The notes below the pieces were generated by a model. The model was not told the DNA's origin and made no database searches. It was given only the letters and a program-made list of their open reading frames with translations. Shown here piece by piece: positions 8,147 through 17,768 of a stretch of 64,000 nucleotides of DNA (positions are counted from its first letter, which is position 1; the number at the start of each line of letters is the position of its first letter). The stretch comes from Alphaproteobacteria bacterium (GTDB lineage: Bacteria; Pseudomonadota; Alphaproteobacteria; Caulobacterales; Maricaulaceae): the NCBI GenBank assembly GCA_024742735.1, contig JANSXV010000008.1, forward strand, positions 16,222-80,221. The letters are read 5' to 3'. Position numbers and translations under genes: made by a program.

Positions 8147-11100
8147 TCACTCCGCCGGCGCCTGGCGGGCGCCGACGTCAGTATCAGCGTTCTCGACGGC
8201 CTGTCTCTCGATGCGCTTGGCCACCCAGTTCGGCGTCTTGGTGAACCGGCCCGCCGCAGCATAGGCGGCCGGCACGACGAACAGGGTGAAGAGCGTCGCC
8301 ACCAGCACGCCGGTGAAAATCACCACGCCGATGGTGATCCGGCTTTCCGAGCCGGGCCCTGACGCCAGCATCAACGGGAGCGCGCCGATGGCGGTGGACA
8401 CGCCCGTCATCATGATCGGCCGCAGGCGGGTCGCGGCCGCCTCCAGCGTGGCTTCGCGCACGCTCATGCCTTCATCGCGCAGCTGATTGGCGAACTCCAC
8501 GATCAGGATGCCGTTCTTGGCCGCAAGCCCGATCAGGATGATCAGGCCAATCTGGGAATAGATGTTCAGGCTGGACCCGGCCATGTAGAGGCCGAATAGC
8601 CCGCCCGCGACGGCCAGCGGCACGGTCAGCATGATCATGACCGGCTGGATCAGGCTTTCAAACTGGGCGGCCAGGACCAGGAAGACGATCAGCAGCGCCA
8701 TGGCGAAGGCGAAGATCAGAGCCTGCTCGGAGTCCAGAAACTCCTTGGCGCCGCCCACATAGGTGAAGTTGAGCGCCGGCGGCAGCTCCGCGACGGCCCA
8801 GCTGTCCAGCCATTCAACCGCTTCGCCCAGCGTGTAGCCTTCTGCGATGGTGGCGCTGACCGTTATGGCGCGCTGGCGATCGACCCGGTTGCGCGCCGCA
8901 GCCTCGCCGACTTCGCGCACCGAGACCAGATTGGTCATGGGGATCAGATCGCCGCCGTCATTGCGCACGTAAAGGCTTTCCAGATCCTGAGGTTGGGACC
9001 GGTCCGACTGGCGGTTCTCCAGAATGACGTTATAGGCCTCTCCACGATCAATGAACTGACCCACGCGCCGCGATCCCAGATGGGTCTGCAGGGTGCGGCC
9101 GATATCGGCGACATTCACACCCAGCGCGGCGGCGCGCTCCCGGTCGATATCGACGAGCAGGCGCGGTGTCGTGGGCTCATAGTCCGAACGCGGTCGCAGA
9201 AGGCCGGGATTGCCCTGGCGGATATCGACCAGCAGCTGCTCGGCGAAGCCGTAAATCTGATCATAATCCGGCCCCTGCAGGACGAACTGGATATCGTCCC
9301 CGCCGCCGCCGCCTCCGCCGAGCGAGGAGCGCATGGACACAAAGGCGCGCACGCCCGTCAACTGCCCCAGCCGGCCATTGATCTCGGCCATGATCTCATC
9401 GCCGGGCCGGCGCTCGTCCCAGGGAACCATGGTTCCGATGGCGATGCCGGACGAGAAGGTCGCGCCGCCGCCGAAGCCGGGCGCCACGACCAGCACGCGC
9501 TGCAGCTCACCGCCTCGCTGATAGTCCAGCAGGATGTCCTCGACCTCGCCGGCCTGTTCGGCGAGATAGTCGAAGCTGGCGCCTTCAGGTGCGGAGAAGA
9601 AGCCGAAGAACGAGCCGCGATCCTCCGGCGGGGTCAGCTCTCCGGGCAGCTGGTTGAACATGAAGGCGCCCCCGCCCACCGCCACCAGGACCAGTGGAAT
9701 GACGCTGGCGGGCAGGCCCAGCACGACCTCGAGGCTCTCCTTGTAGCGTTCACGCGTCCAGTCGAGACCTCTGGAAACCCAGCGCGCCGGCCCCCGCGCC
9801 TCACCGGAGGGCCTGAGCAGCTTGGAGGTCATCATCGGCGACAGCGTCAGCGCAACGAGGCTCGACAGCACCACAGCGCCGGTGATCGTCACGGCGAGCT
9901 CGGTGAAGATCCGCCCGATCAGGCCCGGCAGGAAAATCAGCGGCACGAACACGGCGACCAGCGTGGCGGTTGTGGCGATGACGGCGAAGAAGACTTGGCG
10001 CCCGCCTCGAAGGGAGGCGAGCTCCGGGGGTTCGCCCAGATCAACCCGGCGCTGGATGTTCTCCAGCACCACAATGGAGTCGTCGACCACCAGACCGATG
10101 GTCAGGACCAGGGCCAGCAGGGTCAGGATGTTGATGGAGAAGCCAAAGGCGGCCAGCACCGCGAAGGTTCCGATCAGGCAGACCGGCACGACAGCGGCAG
10201 GCACGACAGCCGCGCGGAACGAGCCGAGGAACAGATAGATGACCAGCACCACGAAGGTGGCGGCCACGGCCAGGGTGCGCCAGACCTCCCTGATCGATTC
10301 GCGGATGAAGACGGTGTCGTCACTGGCCGCGATCAGCTCCATGCCCTCGGGCAGCTGCGGCTGGATGCGCAGGGCCAGCTCTCGCACGCCGTCCGCGACA
10401 GCCACCGAGTTCGCCCGTGACTGCCGCACGAAGCCGATGCCGATCATGTTCTCGCCATTGCCGCGGAACAGAGCCCGATCCTCCTCGGCGGCGAGTTCGA
10501 CATCGGCGACCTCTCCCAGGCGCACCACGTGGCCGCCGGCGCCTTCGAAAATGCGAACCCGCGCGAAGGCTTCAGCCGTCGAGAAGGGCCGCTCGACCCG
10601 GACGAAGAGCTGATTGTCATCGGTTTCCACCGCACCGCCGGGCGCTTCGACGTTCTCGGCGCGCAAGGCGTTCTCGATATCGGCGGTGGTCACGCCGCGC
10701 GCGGCCATGGCGGCGGGATCAAGCCAGATCCGCATGGCGTAGCGACGGGATCCGCCCACGCGAACGGCTGCGACGCCGTCGATGACCGAAAACCGGTCGA
10801 CCAGCGAGCGCTCCGCGTAATCCGTCAGCTCCTCCGACGTCATGCGGTCGGAAATCAGATTATACCACATGAACGGGCGCGCATCGCTGTTCTGCTTGGC
10901 GACCTGGACTTCATCGACATCGTCGGGCAGGCGGGGGCGTATGCGGCTGACCGCGTCGCGAACGTCATTGGCGGCGGCCTCGATGTCGCGGGACAGTTCG
11001 AAGCGGATATTGACGCTCGCCTGACCGTCTTCGGATTGGGAGGTGATCAGATCGACGCCGTCTATGCCCGACAGCGCATCCTCGATGACCTGAGTGACGC

Positions 11101-11284
11101 GGTTCTCGACCACCTCGGCGTTGGCGCCAGGATAATCGGCGCGCACAGACACCACGGGCTGGTCCACATCCGGCAGTTCACGCAGGGGCAGGTCGCGAAG
11201 GCCCAGAATTCCGAAAACCACGACCAGCGCGCTCAGCACGAAGGCCAGCACCGGACGGCGGACGGCGACGTCTGACAGGGTCAT
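8147..11284 (-). CDS. RND multidrug-type efflux permease
   Basis: 1045 residues, the length usual for the HAE1/AcrB family. Two repeated halves each contain a large periplasmic loop and a six-helix bundle. The first transmembrane helix starts at residue 9. TM4 carries GLVVDDSIVVLENI, whose paired aspartates form the proton relay of hydrophobic-substrate RND pumps. This separates it from heavy-metal RND pumps, which lack the pair. It lies 12 bases after the adaptor gene and works with it as the inner-membrane part of a tripartite pump. No TolC-type outer-membrane factor is adjacent. TAGGAG precedes the ATG. Confidence 0.95.
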   Translation of the reverse strand: MTLSDVAVRRPVLAFVLSALVVVFGILGLRDLPLRELPDVDQPVVSVRADYPGANAEVVENRVTQVIEDALSGIDGVDLITSQSEDGQASVNIRFELSRDIEAAANDVRDAVSRIRPRLPDDVDEVQVAKQNSDARPFMWYNLISDRMTSEELTDYAERSLVDRFSVIDGVAAVRVGGSRRYAMRIWLDPAAMAARGVTTADIENALRAENVEAPGGAVETDDNQLFVRVERPFSTAEAFARVRIFEGAGGHVVRLGEVADVELAAEEDRALFRGNGENMIGIGFVRQSRANSVAVADGVRELALRIQPQLPEGMELIAASDDTVFIRESIREVWRTLAVAATFVVLVIYLFLGSFRAAVVPAAVVPVCLIGTFAVLAAFGFSINILTLLALVLTIGLVVDDSIVVLENIQRRVDLGEPPELASLRGGRQVFFAVIATTATLVAVFVPLIFLPGLIGRIFTELAVTITGAVVLSSLVALTLSPMMTSKLLRPSGEARGPARWVSRGLDWTRERYKESLEVVLGLPASVIPLVLVAVGGGAFMFNQLPGELTPPEDRGSFFGFFSAPEGASFDYLAEQAGEVEDILLDYQRGGELQRVLVVAPGFGGGATFSSGIAIGTMVPWDERRPGDEIMAEINGRLGQLTGVRAFVSMRSSLGGGGGGGDDIQFVLQGPDYDQIYGFAEQLLVDIRQGNPGLLRPRSDYEPTTPRLLVDIDRERAAALGVNVADIGRTLQTHLGSRRVGQFIDRGEAYNVILENRQSDRSQPQDLESLYVRNDGGDLIPMTNLVSVREVGEAAARNRVDRQRAITVSATIAEGYTLGEAVEWLDSWAVAELPPALNFTYVGGAKEFLDSEQALIFAFAMALLIVFLVLAAQFESLIQPVMIMLTVPLAVAGGLFGLYMAGSSLNIYSQIGLIILIGLAAKNGILIVEFANQLRDEGMSVREATLEAAATRLRPIMMTGVSTAIGALPLMLASGPGSESRITIGVVIFTGVLVATLFTLFVVPAAYAAAGRFTKTPNWVAKRIERQAVENADTDVGARQAPAE

Positions 11285-11296
11285 GGCGGTGAACTC

Positions 11297-12418
11297 CTAC
11301 CCGGCGGCCGAAATCGAGCCGGCGGTCCGCTCGGAGCCGCGCTCTTGATCCACCCGGTCGCCCGGTATGGCGACAGGGGCGCCGTCCGACAGCCGGTGAA
11401 CGCCTTCTGGGACGATACGATCACCAGCCTGGACGCCGGAGAGGACTTCAATCAGCCCTGCAGTGCGCCGTCCAAGCTCCACGGGCGTGCGCGCCACGAT
11501 GGGGCCGCGCTCACCGTCTTCAACCCTGAAAACAAAGGCCTGCTCATTCAGCCGCACCACCGCGCCGCCGGGGATCGCGGGCATGGACCGGCGATCGCGC
11601 CGCAGCTCCACCGTCATCAGCATGCCGGGACGCAAGCGGCCGTCGGTATTGTCGATCAGGGCGCGGACCGTCACGGCTCGGGTCGCCGGATCGACACGGG
11701 AATCGATCTGGTCGACCTGACCGGTGAACTCTGTCTCGGGAAAGGCCGAGGCGCGCGCTGCGACCTGCTGGCCGGGTTCGATCACGGCGAGAAAGCGTTC
11801 CGGCACAGTGAAGTCGAGCTTGATGATGCTGGCGTCATCAAGCTGCGCGATCACGTCGCCAGGACGCACCAGCTCACCGACCGACACATTGCGCAGGCCG
11901 ATGACGCCGGAGAAGGGCGCGCGAATGATCCGGTCGGCAACGCGGGCCTCGATGGCTTCAACCCGCGCGCGCGCCCGCTCGCTCGCTGCAAGGGCTTCAT
12001 CAAGACGGGACCGGGGCGCGACGCCGCGCTCGGTCAGATCGCGGATGCGGTCCACGTCTCGGCGGGTTTCACGCTCTGTGGCCAGCGCCTCGGTCAGGCC
12101 GGCGGCCTCTTCGGCATCGGCGAGCTCGACGAGAATATCGCCCGCCTCAACACGCTGACCGGAGTCGAAATCCAGCTGCGCGATGACATCGGACACCTTG
12201 GCCGTGATCGTCACGCTTTCATTGGCGCGAGCGGTCCCGAGGGCTTCAACCACATCGGTGAACTCGGCCAGTTCAACCGTGTGGACGGCGACCGGCGTCT
12301 GGCGCCCGCCCCAGCCCTGGCTCTGGTCCGGCCCTCCCGTCGTGGCGCGCCACAGGACTGCGGCCGCCATCACGGCGAAAGCGACGGCGACGATGGCGAT
12401 GAAGGCATAGCGGCGCAT
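11297..12418 (-). CDS. RND efflux periplasmic adaptor (membrane fusion protein)
   Basis: 373 residues. One N-terminal anchor or signal helix (about 5-24) is followed by the usual adaptor order: a half lipoyl motif near VTITAKVSDVIAQLDFDSGQ, a helical hairpin with RETRRDVDRIRDLTERG, the second lipoyl half (RAPFSGVIGLRNVSVGEL), beta-barrel and membrane-proximal domains. It bridges the inner-membrane pump, encoded directly downstream, to an outer-membrane channel. The C-terminus is a short polar tail. Substrate range is unknown. Confidence 0.93.
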   Translation of the reverse strand: MRRYAFIAIVAVAFAVMAAAVLWRATTGGPDQSQGWGGRQTPVAVHTVELAEFTDVVEALGTARANESVTITAKVSDVIAQLDFDSGQRVEAGDILVELADAEEAAGLTEALATERETRRDVDRIRDLTERGVAPRSRLDEALAASERARARVEAIEARVADRIIRAPFSGVIGLRNVSVGELVRPGDVIAQLDDASIIKLDFTVPERFLAVIEPGQQVAARASAFPETEFTGQVDQIDSRVDPATRAVTVRALIDNTDGRLRPGMLMTVELRRDRRSMPAIPGGAVVRLNEQAFVFRVEDGERGPIVARTPVELGRRTAGLIEVLSGVQAGDRIVPEGVHRLSDGAPVAIPGDRVDQERGSERTAGSISAAG

Positions 12419-12498
12419 GGCGGGTCCGTTTCATGTTTCCTGCGCGTGGATATGCTTCAATTCCGCGCGAAAGCAAAACACGCAAAGTTTACCAGCGC

Positions 12499-13467
12499 TC
12501 AGAAGGTGCGCCAGACCGAGGCGATCAGCGCGGTCTCCTGGCTCATATTGGCCCGGCTGAATGTGGCCAGGGCCGAGATCTGGGCGCGTCGATCAGTGTC
12601 GATCGGCCAGAGCACCGACACCTGGGCGCGGTGGCCGGAATAGCCATCCAGCCCGCTGACGCCATCGCCGACCGACCAGACCGAATAGGTCTGCGCCATA
12701 ACCCGCACGCCGCGCGTGACGTGCGTTCCAGCTGTCAGGTCCAGCCGCATCTCGTCGGGACGCGAGCCGGCCACGAGCCGCATGCCGGCAGAGGCGTTGA
12801 TGAAGGTGGACCTGCCGAAGGACCGGCCGGCCTCGAGGCGCAGATCCGCACTCACGCCGCCCTCACCGAAGCGCAGATTGTTCCAGTTTTCGCCATTGCC
12901 CGGCAATCCGATCATGGCCTGCGCCGAAACGACCGCCCGCTCACGCTGCAACAGCCGGTAGCGCACGCCGGCTTCCAACCCTCCGACGCCGGTTTCCGGC
13001 GGCGGCAAAAAGGTCCGCGTCTTGCTTCGGCGCTCAAAGACCGGAAGCGGTTCAGACGGTGGATCGTCGCGATTGGAGACGCCGTCGCCATCATGGTCAG
13101 CGCCGGGATCATCACGGCCTGGATCCAGCGCGGGCTTGACCGGGACGCTGAAGCCGATGGTCTCGGTCTGCGGCGTCGTGATCTGCATGGATTGCCAGGC
13201 GGCCCGGCCCACAAGCGTCAGCCGGTCATTCCAGCCATACTCGCCATAGACCGAAAGCTCGCCCTTGAGGCGATTGAAAGCCTCATAGCCTTCCGCCGGC
13301 AGAAGCTGGTGGATCGACAGGCCCAGGATGGCGAGACCATCGCCCTTCTCACGCGTCCAGGCCCCTGCCGAGGCTGGAGCGGTCAGCGCCGACGCCAGAG
13401 CCGCGGCGGTGACAGCCCCTAAGCCGCCCCAAAACGGCGCCGTCGATTTTCGACACGCCCAAGCCAT
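12499..13467 (-). CDS. Predicted outer-membrane beta-barrel with calcium-type loop
   Basis: 322 residues with a long signal peptide ending about residue 34 (APASA). The rest alternates polar and hydrophobic residues in beta-hairpin fashion and ends in VWRTF, a terminal phenylalanine typical of barrels inserted by the BAM complex. Residues 115-136 form an acidic insert (DHDGDGVSNRDD) that looks like a thrombospondin type-3 or EF-hand calcium loop, probably placed in an extracellular loop. It is on the same strand as the RND pair, 80 bases upstream, but is not TolC-like. No function can be assigned. Confidence 0.7.
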   Translation of the reverse strand: MAWACRKSTAPFWGGLGAVTAAALASALTAPASAGAWTREKGDGLAILGLSIHQLLPAEGYEAFNRLKGELSVYGEYGWNDRLTLVGRAAWQSMQITTPQTETIGFSVPVKPALDPGRDDPGADHDGDGVSNRDDPPSEPLPVFERRSKTRTFLPPPETGVGGLEAGVRYRLLQRERAVVSAQAMIGLPGNGENWNNLRFGEGGVSADLRLEAGRSFGRSTFINASAGMRLVAGSRPDEMRLDLTAGTHVTRGVRVMAQTYSVWSVGDGVSGLDGYSGHRAQVSVLWPIDTDRRAQISALATFSRANMSQETALIASVWRTF

Positions 13468-13551
13468 TCTCGCCCCACGCGGTCATGCATGGGGCGAGAT
13501 GAAAGCGCCCATTGGGCGAATTGTCGAGTCAATTTCCCGCTATGCGGGAAA

Positions 13552-14322
13552 TCAGGCGTCGAACCCGGGGCTCTCGCGGCGCACCCGGTCAAGCAGCGCC
13601 GCCCAGGCGATTTCGAGGAACAGTTCGTTGGTCACGCCTTCCGCGCCTTGATTGAAGACCCGTGTTTGCATGTCCTCGCCCCACTCGATCAGCTCCGCGC
13701 CGGCGCCTTGCGCCTTGGTCTGCACCGAACAGGCCCGCTCCAGCAGATACATGCGCAGATAACAGCTGAACGGATGATCGCCGACGCTCAACGTGCCATG
13801 ACTGCGAAGGATCATCAGGTTCTTCTCGCCAAGATCGGCGACCAGACGCTCCTTCTCGGCGGGCTCCAGCGCCAGGCCCTCGTAATCGTGATAGCTCACA
13901 TCGCTCATGATGTTCATGGCCAGTTGGCTGATCGGCAGCAGGCCGCGCTTCTGGGCCGCCACCGCCACGCCGTCATCGGTATGCAGGTGCATGGCGACTT
14001 TCACGTCGGGGCGCGCATGGTGGATCGCCGAATGGATCGTGAAGCCTGCCGGATTGATGCCGTACCGGCTTGGGGGCAGGACATTGCCGTCCAGATCGAC
14101 CTTCACCAGGTTGGATGCGGTCACATCCTCATAAAGAAGTCCGAACGGATTGATCAGGAAATGCTCGTCCGGACCCGGCACGCGCATCGATATATGGGTG
14201 AAGAACAGATCGTCCCAGCCATGCATGCGTACGAGTCGGTAGAGCGCGGCGAGGTCGCAGCGCGCCTTCCACTCTTCTTCGGTCACCTGGTCCTTTACGG
14301 AGATGTTGGCGGCGTCGTCCAT
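13552..14322 (-). CDS. Class II aldolase/adducin family protein
   Basis: 256 residues with the AraD/FucA/adducin head fold. HLHTDDG (about residues 118-124) supplies metal-binding histidines, and RSHGTLSVG is a conserved loop near the active site. FFTHISMRVPG near the N-terminus matches the phosphate or substrate loop of the family. Members include L-ribulose-5-phosphate epimerase and fuculose aldolase, but the adducin-like proteobacterial group this resembles has no known reaction. It is read in the same direction as egtB, with 92 bases between. Confidence 0.85.
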   Translation of the reverse strand: MDDAANISVKDQVTEEEWKARCDLAALYRLVRMHGWDDLFFTHISMRVPGPDEHFLINPFGLLYEDVTASNLVKVDLDGNVLPPSRYGINPAGFTIHSAIHHARPDVKVAMHLHTDDGVAVAAQKRGLLPISQLAMNIMSDVSYHDYEGLALEPAEKERLVADLGEKNLMILRSHGTLSVGDHPFSCYLRMYLLERACSVQTKAQGAGAELIEWGEDMQTRVFNQGAEGVTNELFLEIAWAALLDRVRRESPGFDA

Positions 14323-14414
14323 GTCGTCCTCCCTGCCTCGCCGGTCTGCAGCCGGCGCATAAGGCTATCGTGAACACTGTTCACGTTTGAAATTCGCAAG
14401 CTGAAGCCCCGGCG

Positions 14415-15701
14415 TCAAATGTCGCGCGCAAGCCTGAGCCCGGTCATCTGCCATCGCGCGCCGGGCGGAAAGAAGTTGCGATAGGTGGCGCGCATGTGAC
14501 CGGGCGGCGTGAGAGCCGATCCGCCCCGCAGCACGAACTGGCCGCACATGAATTTGCCGTTGTACTCCCCGATGGCTCCGGCTGGCGCGCGGTAGCCTGG
14601 ATAAGGCGAATAGGCCGAGCGCGTCCATTCCCAGACCTGACCGAACAAGCCTGCCAGCGGGCCGTCCTCATCGGGAGCCTGCGGGTGAAGCCTTCCATGA
14701 GGATCGGCCCATGTGGCGCGTTCAGGATCATAGGCGCGGGCAGCGAGCTCCCATTCGCGTTCATCGGGCAGACGGAAGCCCGACCACGCTGCGAAGGCGT
14801 CGGCTTCATAGAAGTCGACATGGCAGACCGGCGCTTCAGGATCGAGCGGTTCGAGGCCATGCAGCGTGAATTCGCGCCACCCCGCCTGCCCGCGCCGCCA
14901 GTAAAACGGCGCGGTGCGCTGCTCATCGTTGATCACCGCCCAGCCATCCGACAGCCAGAACTCCGGGCGCTGATAGCCCCCGTCTTCTATGAAGGCGAGA
15001 AACTCGGCGTTGGTGACCGGGCGGGCCGCCAGGGCGAACGGCGTCACAACCGCCTCATGGTCCGGACCCTCGTGGTCGAAGGCGAAATCCGGCCCGCAAT
15101 GACCGAAGCGGTGAACGCCGCCCTCGAACGCGATCCAGTCCGGCGCGGGGCTGCGGGCGGTGGCGGGAGCGAACGTCACCGCATTGTCGGGGTAGGCGGA
15201 CTCCGGAAAGCTGTTACGGGACAGCACGTGCTTGATGTCGGTCAGGAACAGCTCCTGATGCTGCTCCTCATGGGCGAAGCCGGTCAGGATGATCTCCAGC
15301 ACCTCGCGCAGCTGATCGCTGGAGGCTTGCGCAAGCCAGTCCTCCACAGCCGCATCGACATGGCGCCGGTAGGCCATCACCTCATCAAGGGAAGGCCGGG
15401 TCAGAAACCCGCGTTCCGGCCGGGCGTGGCGCTCGCCCACGGTCTCGTAATAGCTGTTGAAGAGATAGCAGAAACGCTCGTCGAAAACCTCATAACCCGG
15501 CACGGCCGCCTGCAGCAGGAAAGTCTCCCAGAACCAGGTGACATGGGCGAGGTGCCACTTGCCGGGCGAGACGTCAGGCATCGTCTGGACGCACAGATCC
15601 TCAGCTGAAAACGGAGCAGAGAGACTCTCGAACCGGGCGCGCACCGTCTTGAAGCGGGCGTTGAGGGCCGCAGCATCGAGGGGCGCCAGATCCCGGGGCA
15701 T
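14415..15701 (-). CDS. egtB: Ergothioneine biosynthesis sulfoxide synthase EgtB
   Basis: 428 residues. An N-terminal DinB-like domain carries the iron ligands: WHLAHVTWF (His50, His53) and HEEQH (His144, His148). The C-terminal formylglycine-generating-enzyme-like domain runs from about residue 190 and includes GLFGQVWEWTRSAYSPYPGY and LRGGS. Known EgtB enzymes join gamma-glutamylcysteine or cysteine to hercynine in an iron- and oxygen-dependent step. EgtD, which makes hercynine and is often encoded next to egtB, is not in this window. The substrate (cysteine or gamma-glutamylcysteine) cannot be judged here. Confidence 0.92.
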   Translation of the reverse strand: MPRDLAPLDAAALNARFKTVRARFESLSAPFSAEDLCVQTMPDVSPGKWHLAHVTWFWETFLLQAAVPGYEVFDERFCYLFNSYYETVGERHARPERGFLTRPSLDEVMAYRRHVDAAVEDWLAQASSDQLREVLEIILTGFAHEEQHQELFLTDIKHVLSRNSFPESAYPDNAVTFAPATARSPAPDWIAFEGGVHRFGHCGPDFAFDHEGPDHEAVVTPFALAARPVTNAEFLAFIEDGGYQRPEFWLSDGWAVINDEQRTAPFYWRRGQAGWREFTLHGLEPLDPEAPVCHVDFYEADAFAAWSGFRLPDEREWELAARAYDPERATWADPHGRLHPQAPDEDGPLAGLFGQVWEWTRSAYSPYPGYRAPAGAIGEYNGKFMCGQFVLRGGSALTPPGHMRATYRNFFPPGARWQMTGLRLARDI

Positions 15702-15741
15702 GCAGTCCCCCTTTCCGCAACGCTGGCGCAGCGCCGGCGCG

Positions 15742-15757
15742 CTAAGCCTTTGCTAAC
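15742..15757. promoter_or_regulatory. Weak CtrA-like box
   Basis: CTAA-GCCTTTG-CTAAC: the spacing of the CtrA consensus TTAA-N7-TTAAC with one mismatch in each half. It lies between egtB and the DUF2336 gene, about 60 bases before the latter's start. Confidence 0.35.
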
Positions 15758-15816
15758 CATGACACTCGCAAGATGGACTTGAAAACTGCGTTTCAAGCTC
15801 CTGCGAGGGTGACGAT

Positions 15817-16878
15817 ATGGCCACCGGCCGAAGCGACGGAGAGTTCCGCCCGCCGGCTGATGCGATTCGCGCCGGTCGAAAGGCGCTGGACATCTCACAT
15901 CTTTGCACGCTCGCCCCCCTTCCCGAAAGCGCCATCAGGGAAATTGATCCGGCCCTGACCGGCTTGTTGCAGCAGGCCGAGGGCGCAGTGCGGCTTCAGG
16001 TCGCCCGGCGGCTGGCAGACTGCAGCTGGGCGCCGCGCGAAGCGGTCCGGATGCTGGCGTTCGACGACCTCAAGATCGCCGAGCCGCTTCTGAAACGCTC
16101 ACCCCGCCTCGACGACGAGGCACTGGTCGAAGCCGCTGGCCTTGGCCGCGAACGCCGGCTGCTCATCGCCGAACGCTCCGCCATTTCCAGGACCGTCGTC
16201 TCGGCGATCACCGCCTATCGCGAGACCGAATGCCTGACGGCGCTGGCGGAAAATCCCGGCGCCGAGCTCGGCCCTGCCAGCGCTTCGGATTTCGCCGCTG
16301 CGGCGCGGGGCGATGAAGTCCTGCAGACACGCCTCGCCCAGCGCTCTGACCTCGATCCAGCCATCGCCCGCGCCGTGTTCGCGGTCGCGGCGGCCCATGT
16401 GAAAGACATGCTGGCCGCGGCGATGCCGGAGCTGGACCCGGCGCGGCTGGCGGCGGCGGTGGAGGATGGCCTTGAGGCTGCGCTGGACGCCGGAGAGGAC
16501 GACGCCGCACAGTCGCTGGTGTCGAGCCTCATGGCGCGCGGCGCCCTGACAAAAGCCGACGTCCTGCGCGCGGCTCGCGGCGGACGCGCCGATATCGCCG
16601 ACCACGCCGTGGCCAGACTGACCGGGCTTCCTTCGTCCGACTGGCGCCGGGCCCTCGGCCGCTCGCCGCTGCGCACCACCATTATGGCTGCGCGCACCAT
16701 GGCCATGACGCTGGACGAAGCCGCCGCGCTGTACGCGGCGCTCGCGGACTCCGGACGCGCACACCCGCTGCCCCCCGACGCGCTCGCGCAGGCCTGCCGC
16801 GAGATCTACACCGGCTTTGCGCGCGACGATGCGCGCCGGGCCTTGCACCGGATGGGCGCAGGGGCTTCAATTCATTAA
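15817..16878 (+). CDS. DUF2336 domain protein
   Basis: 353 residues, all helical, built of HEAT-like repeats such as VRLQVARRLADCSWAPREAVRMLAFDD and matching DUF2336, a family found mainly in Caulobacterales, Rhodospirillales and relatives. The function is unknown; helical-repeat scaffolds commonly bind proteins. The ATG follows GAGGGTGA. A second DUF2336 gene lies 2 kb away, with a receiver and an Hpt protein between them, which hints at a signalling role (inference). Confidence 0.82.
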   Translation: MATGRSDGEFRPPADAIRAGRKALDISHLCTLAPLPESAIREIDPALTGLLQQAEGAVRLQVARRLADCSWAPREAVRMLAFDDLKIAEPLLKRSPRLDDEALVEAAGLGRERRLLIAERSAISRTVVSAITAYRETECLTALAENPGAELGPASASDFAAAARGDEVLQTRLAQRSDLDPAIARAVFAVAAAHVKDMLAAAMPELDPARLAAAVEDGLEAALDAGEDDAAQSLVSSLMARGALTKADVLRAARGGRADIADHAVARLTGLPSSDWRRALGRSPLRTTIMAARTMAMTLDEAAALYAALADSGRAHPLPPDALAQACREIYTGFARDDARRALHRMGAGASIH

Positions 16879-16938
16879 AGCCTTTGCGGGTCGCCGCCGG
16901 TTCGCCGAACCGGCCTTTCCATCGATGGACACCCAGTC

Positions 16939-17694
16939 ATGCGTTTGGCCTATCACGCCGCTGATCGAGACGACGCTCAGGCCGCCAAGGCCCGGCTGGC
17001 TGAGCTTTATGGCGAAGCGAATAGCGCCGACTGCGATGTTCTGATCGCGCTGGGCGGCGACGGGGTGATGCTCGACGCCCTGCACTCGGTGATGGGGCGC
17101 TCCACGCCGGTTTACGGCATGAATTTCGGCTCGGTCGGATTTCTGATGAACGAACCGAACGAGGATGATCTGATCGCGCGCCTGCAATCGGCCGAGCGGA
17201 CCGATATCCACCCGTTGCGCGCGGTTGGCCGGGACACAAGCGGGCAGACTTTCGAGGCGCTGGCGATCAACGAGGTCTCCCTGCTGCGTGAAACCCGCCA
17301 GACAGCCAAGATCCGAATCCAGATCGACGGGCGCGAGCGCCTGTCCGAGCTGGCCGCTGATGGCATCATGGTGGCTACGCCGGCCGGATCGACGGCCTAC
17401 AATTATTCCGCCCACGGTCCGATCATTCCCATGAACGCCCAGCTGCTGGCGCTGACGCCCATCAGCGCGTTCCGTCCGAGACGCTGGCGCGGTGCGCTGC
17501 TGCGCCATTCCAGCAAGGTGCGGCTGGACGTGCTGGAGCCGAAAAAGCGGCCGGTGTCCGTCGTCGCGGACAATCAGGAATTCCGGGACGCGGAGACGGT
17601 CACGGTCTGCGAGGCCGCCGACAAGACGCTGACCATGCTTTTCGATCGCGGGCGGGCACTGGATGAGCGCATTCTCCTGGAGCAGTTCGCCTGA
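16939..17694 (+). CDS. nadK: NAD kinase
   Basis: 251 residues. Phosphorylates NAD to NADP in the cytoplasm. The GGDG motif at about residues 34-37 holds the phosphate donor and the catalytic Asp; INEVSLLRE and DGIMVATPAGSTAYNYS bind NAD. The form is short and matches alphaproteobacterial NadK. It lies 60 bases after the DUF2336 gene on the same strand and may share its transcript. Confidence 0.95.
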   Translation: MRLAYHAADRDDAQAAKARLAELYGEANSADCDVLIALGGDGVMLDALHSVMGRSTPVYGMNFGSVGFLMNEPNEDDLIARLQSAERTDIHPLRAVGRDTSGQTFEALAINEVSLLRETRQTAKIRIQIDGRERLSELAADGIMVATPAGSTAYNYSAHGPIIPMNAQLLALTPISAFRPRRWRGALLRHSSKVRLDVLEPKKRPVSVVADNQEFRDAETVTVCEAADKTLTMLFDRGRALDERILLEQFA

Positions 17695-17707
17695 TCAGAT
17701 CGTCACT

Positions 17708-17723
17708 TTAGCTGGGCATTAAG
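17708..17723. promoter_or_regulatory. CtrA-like box before the receiver gene
   Basis: TTAG-CTGGGCA-TTAAG, one mismatch in the first half and correct 7-base spacing against TTAA-N7-TTAAC, about 45 bases upstream of the response-regulator start. Confidence 0.4.
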
Positions 17724-17768
17724 CAAATGCGCCTAAGCCTTTGAGCTCAAGATGATGCGGTTTGAGGC

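Noticed and set aside
8993..10420. 475-codon plus-strand reading frame
   Set aside because: Lies wholly inside the RND permease on the other strand and has no domain pattern; typical of high-GC shadow frames.
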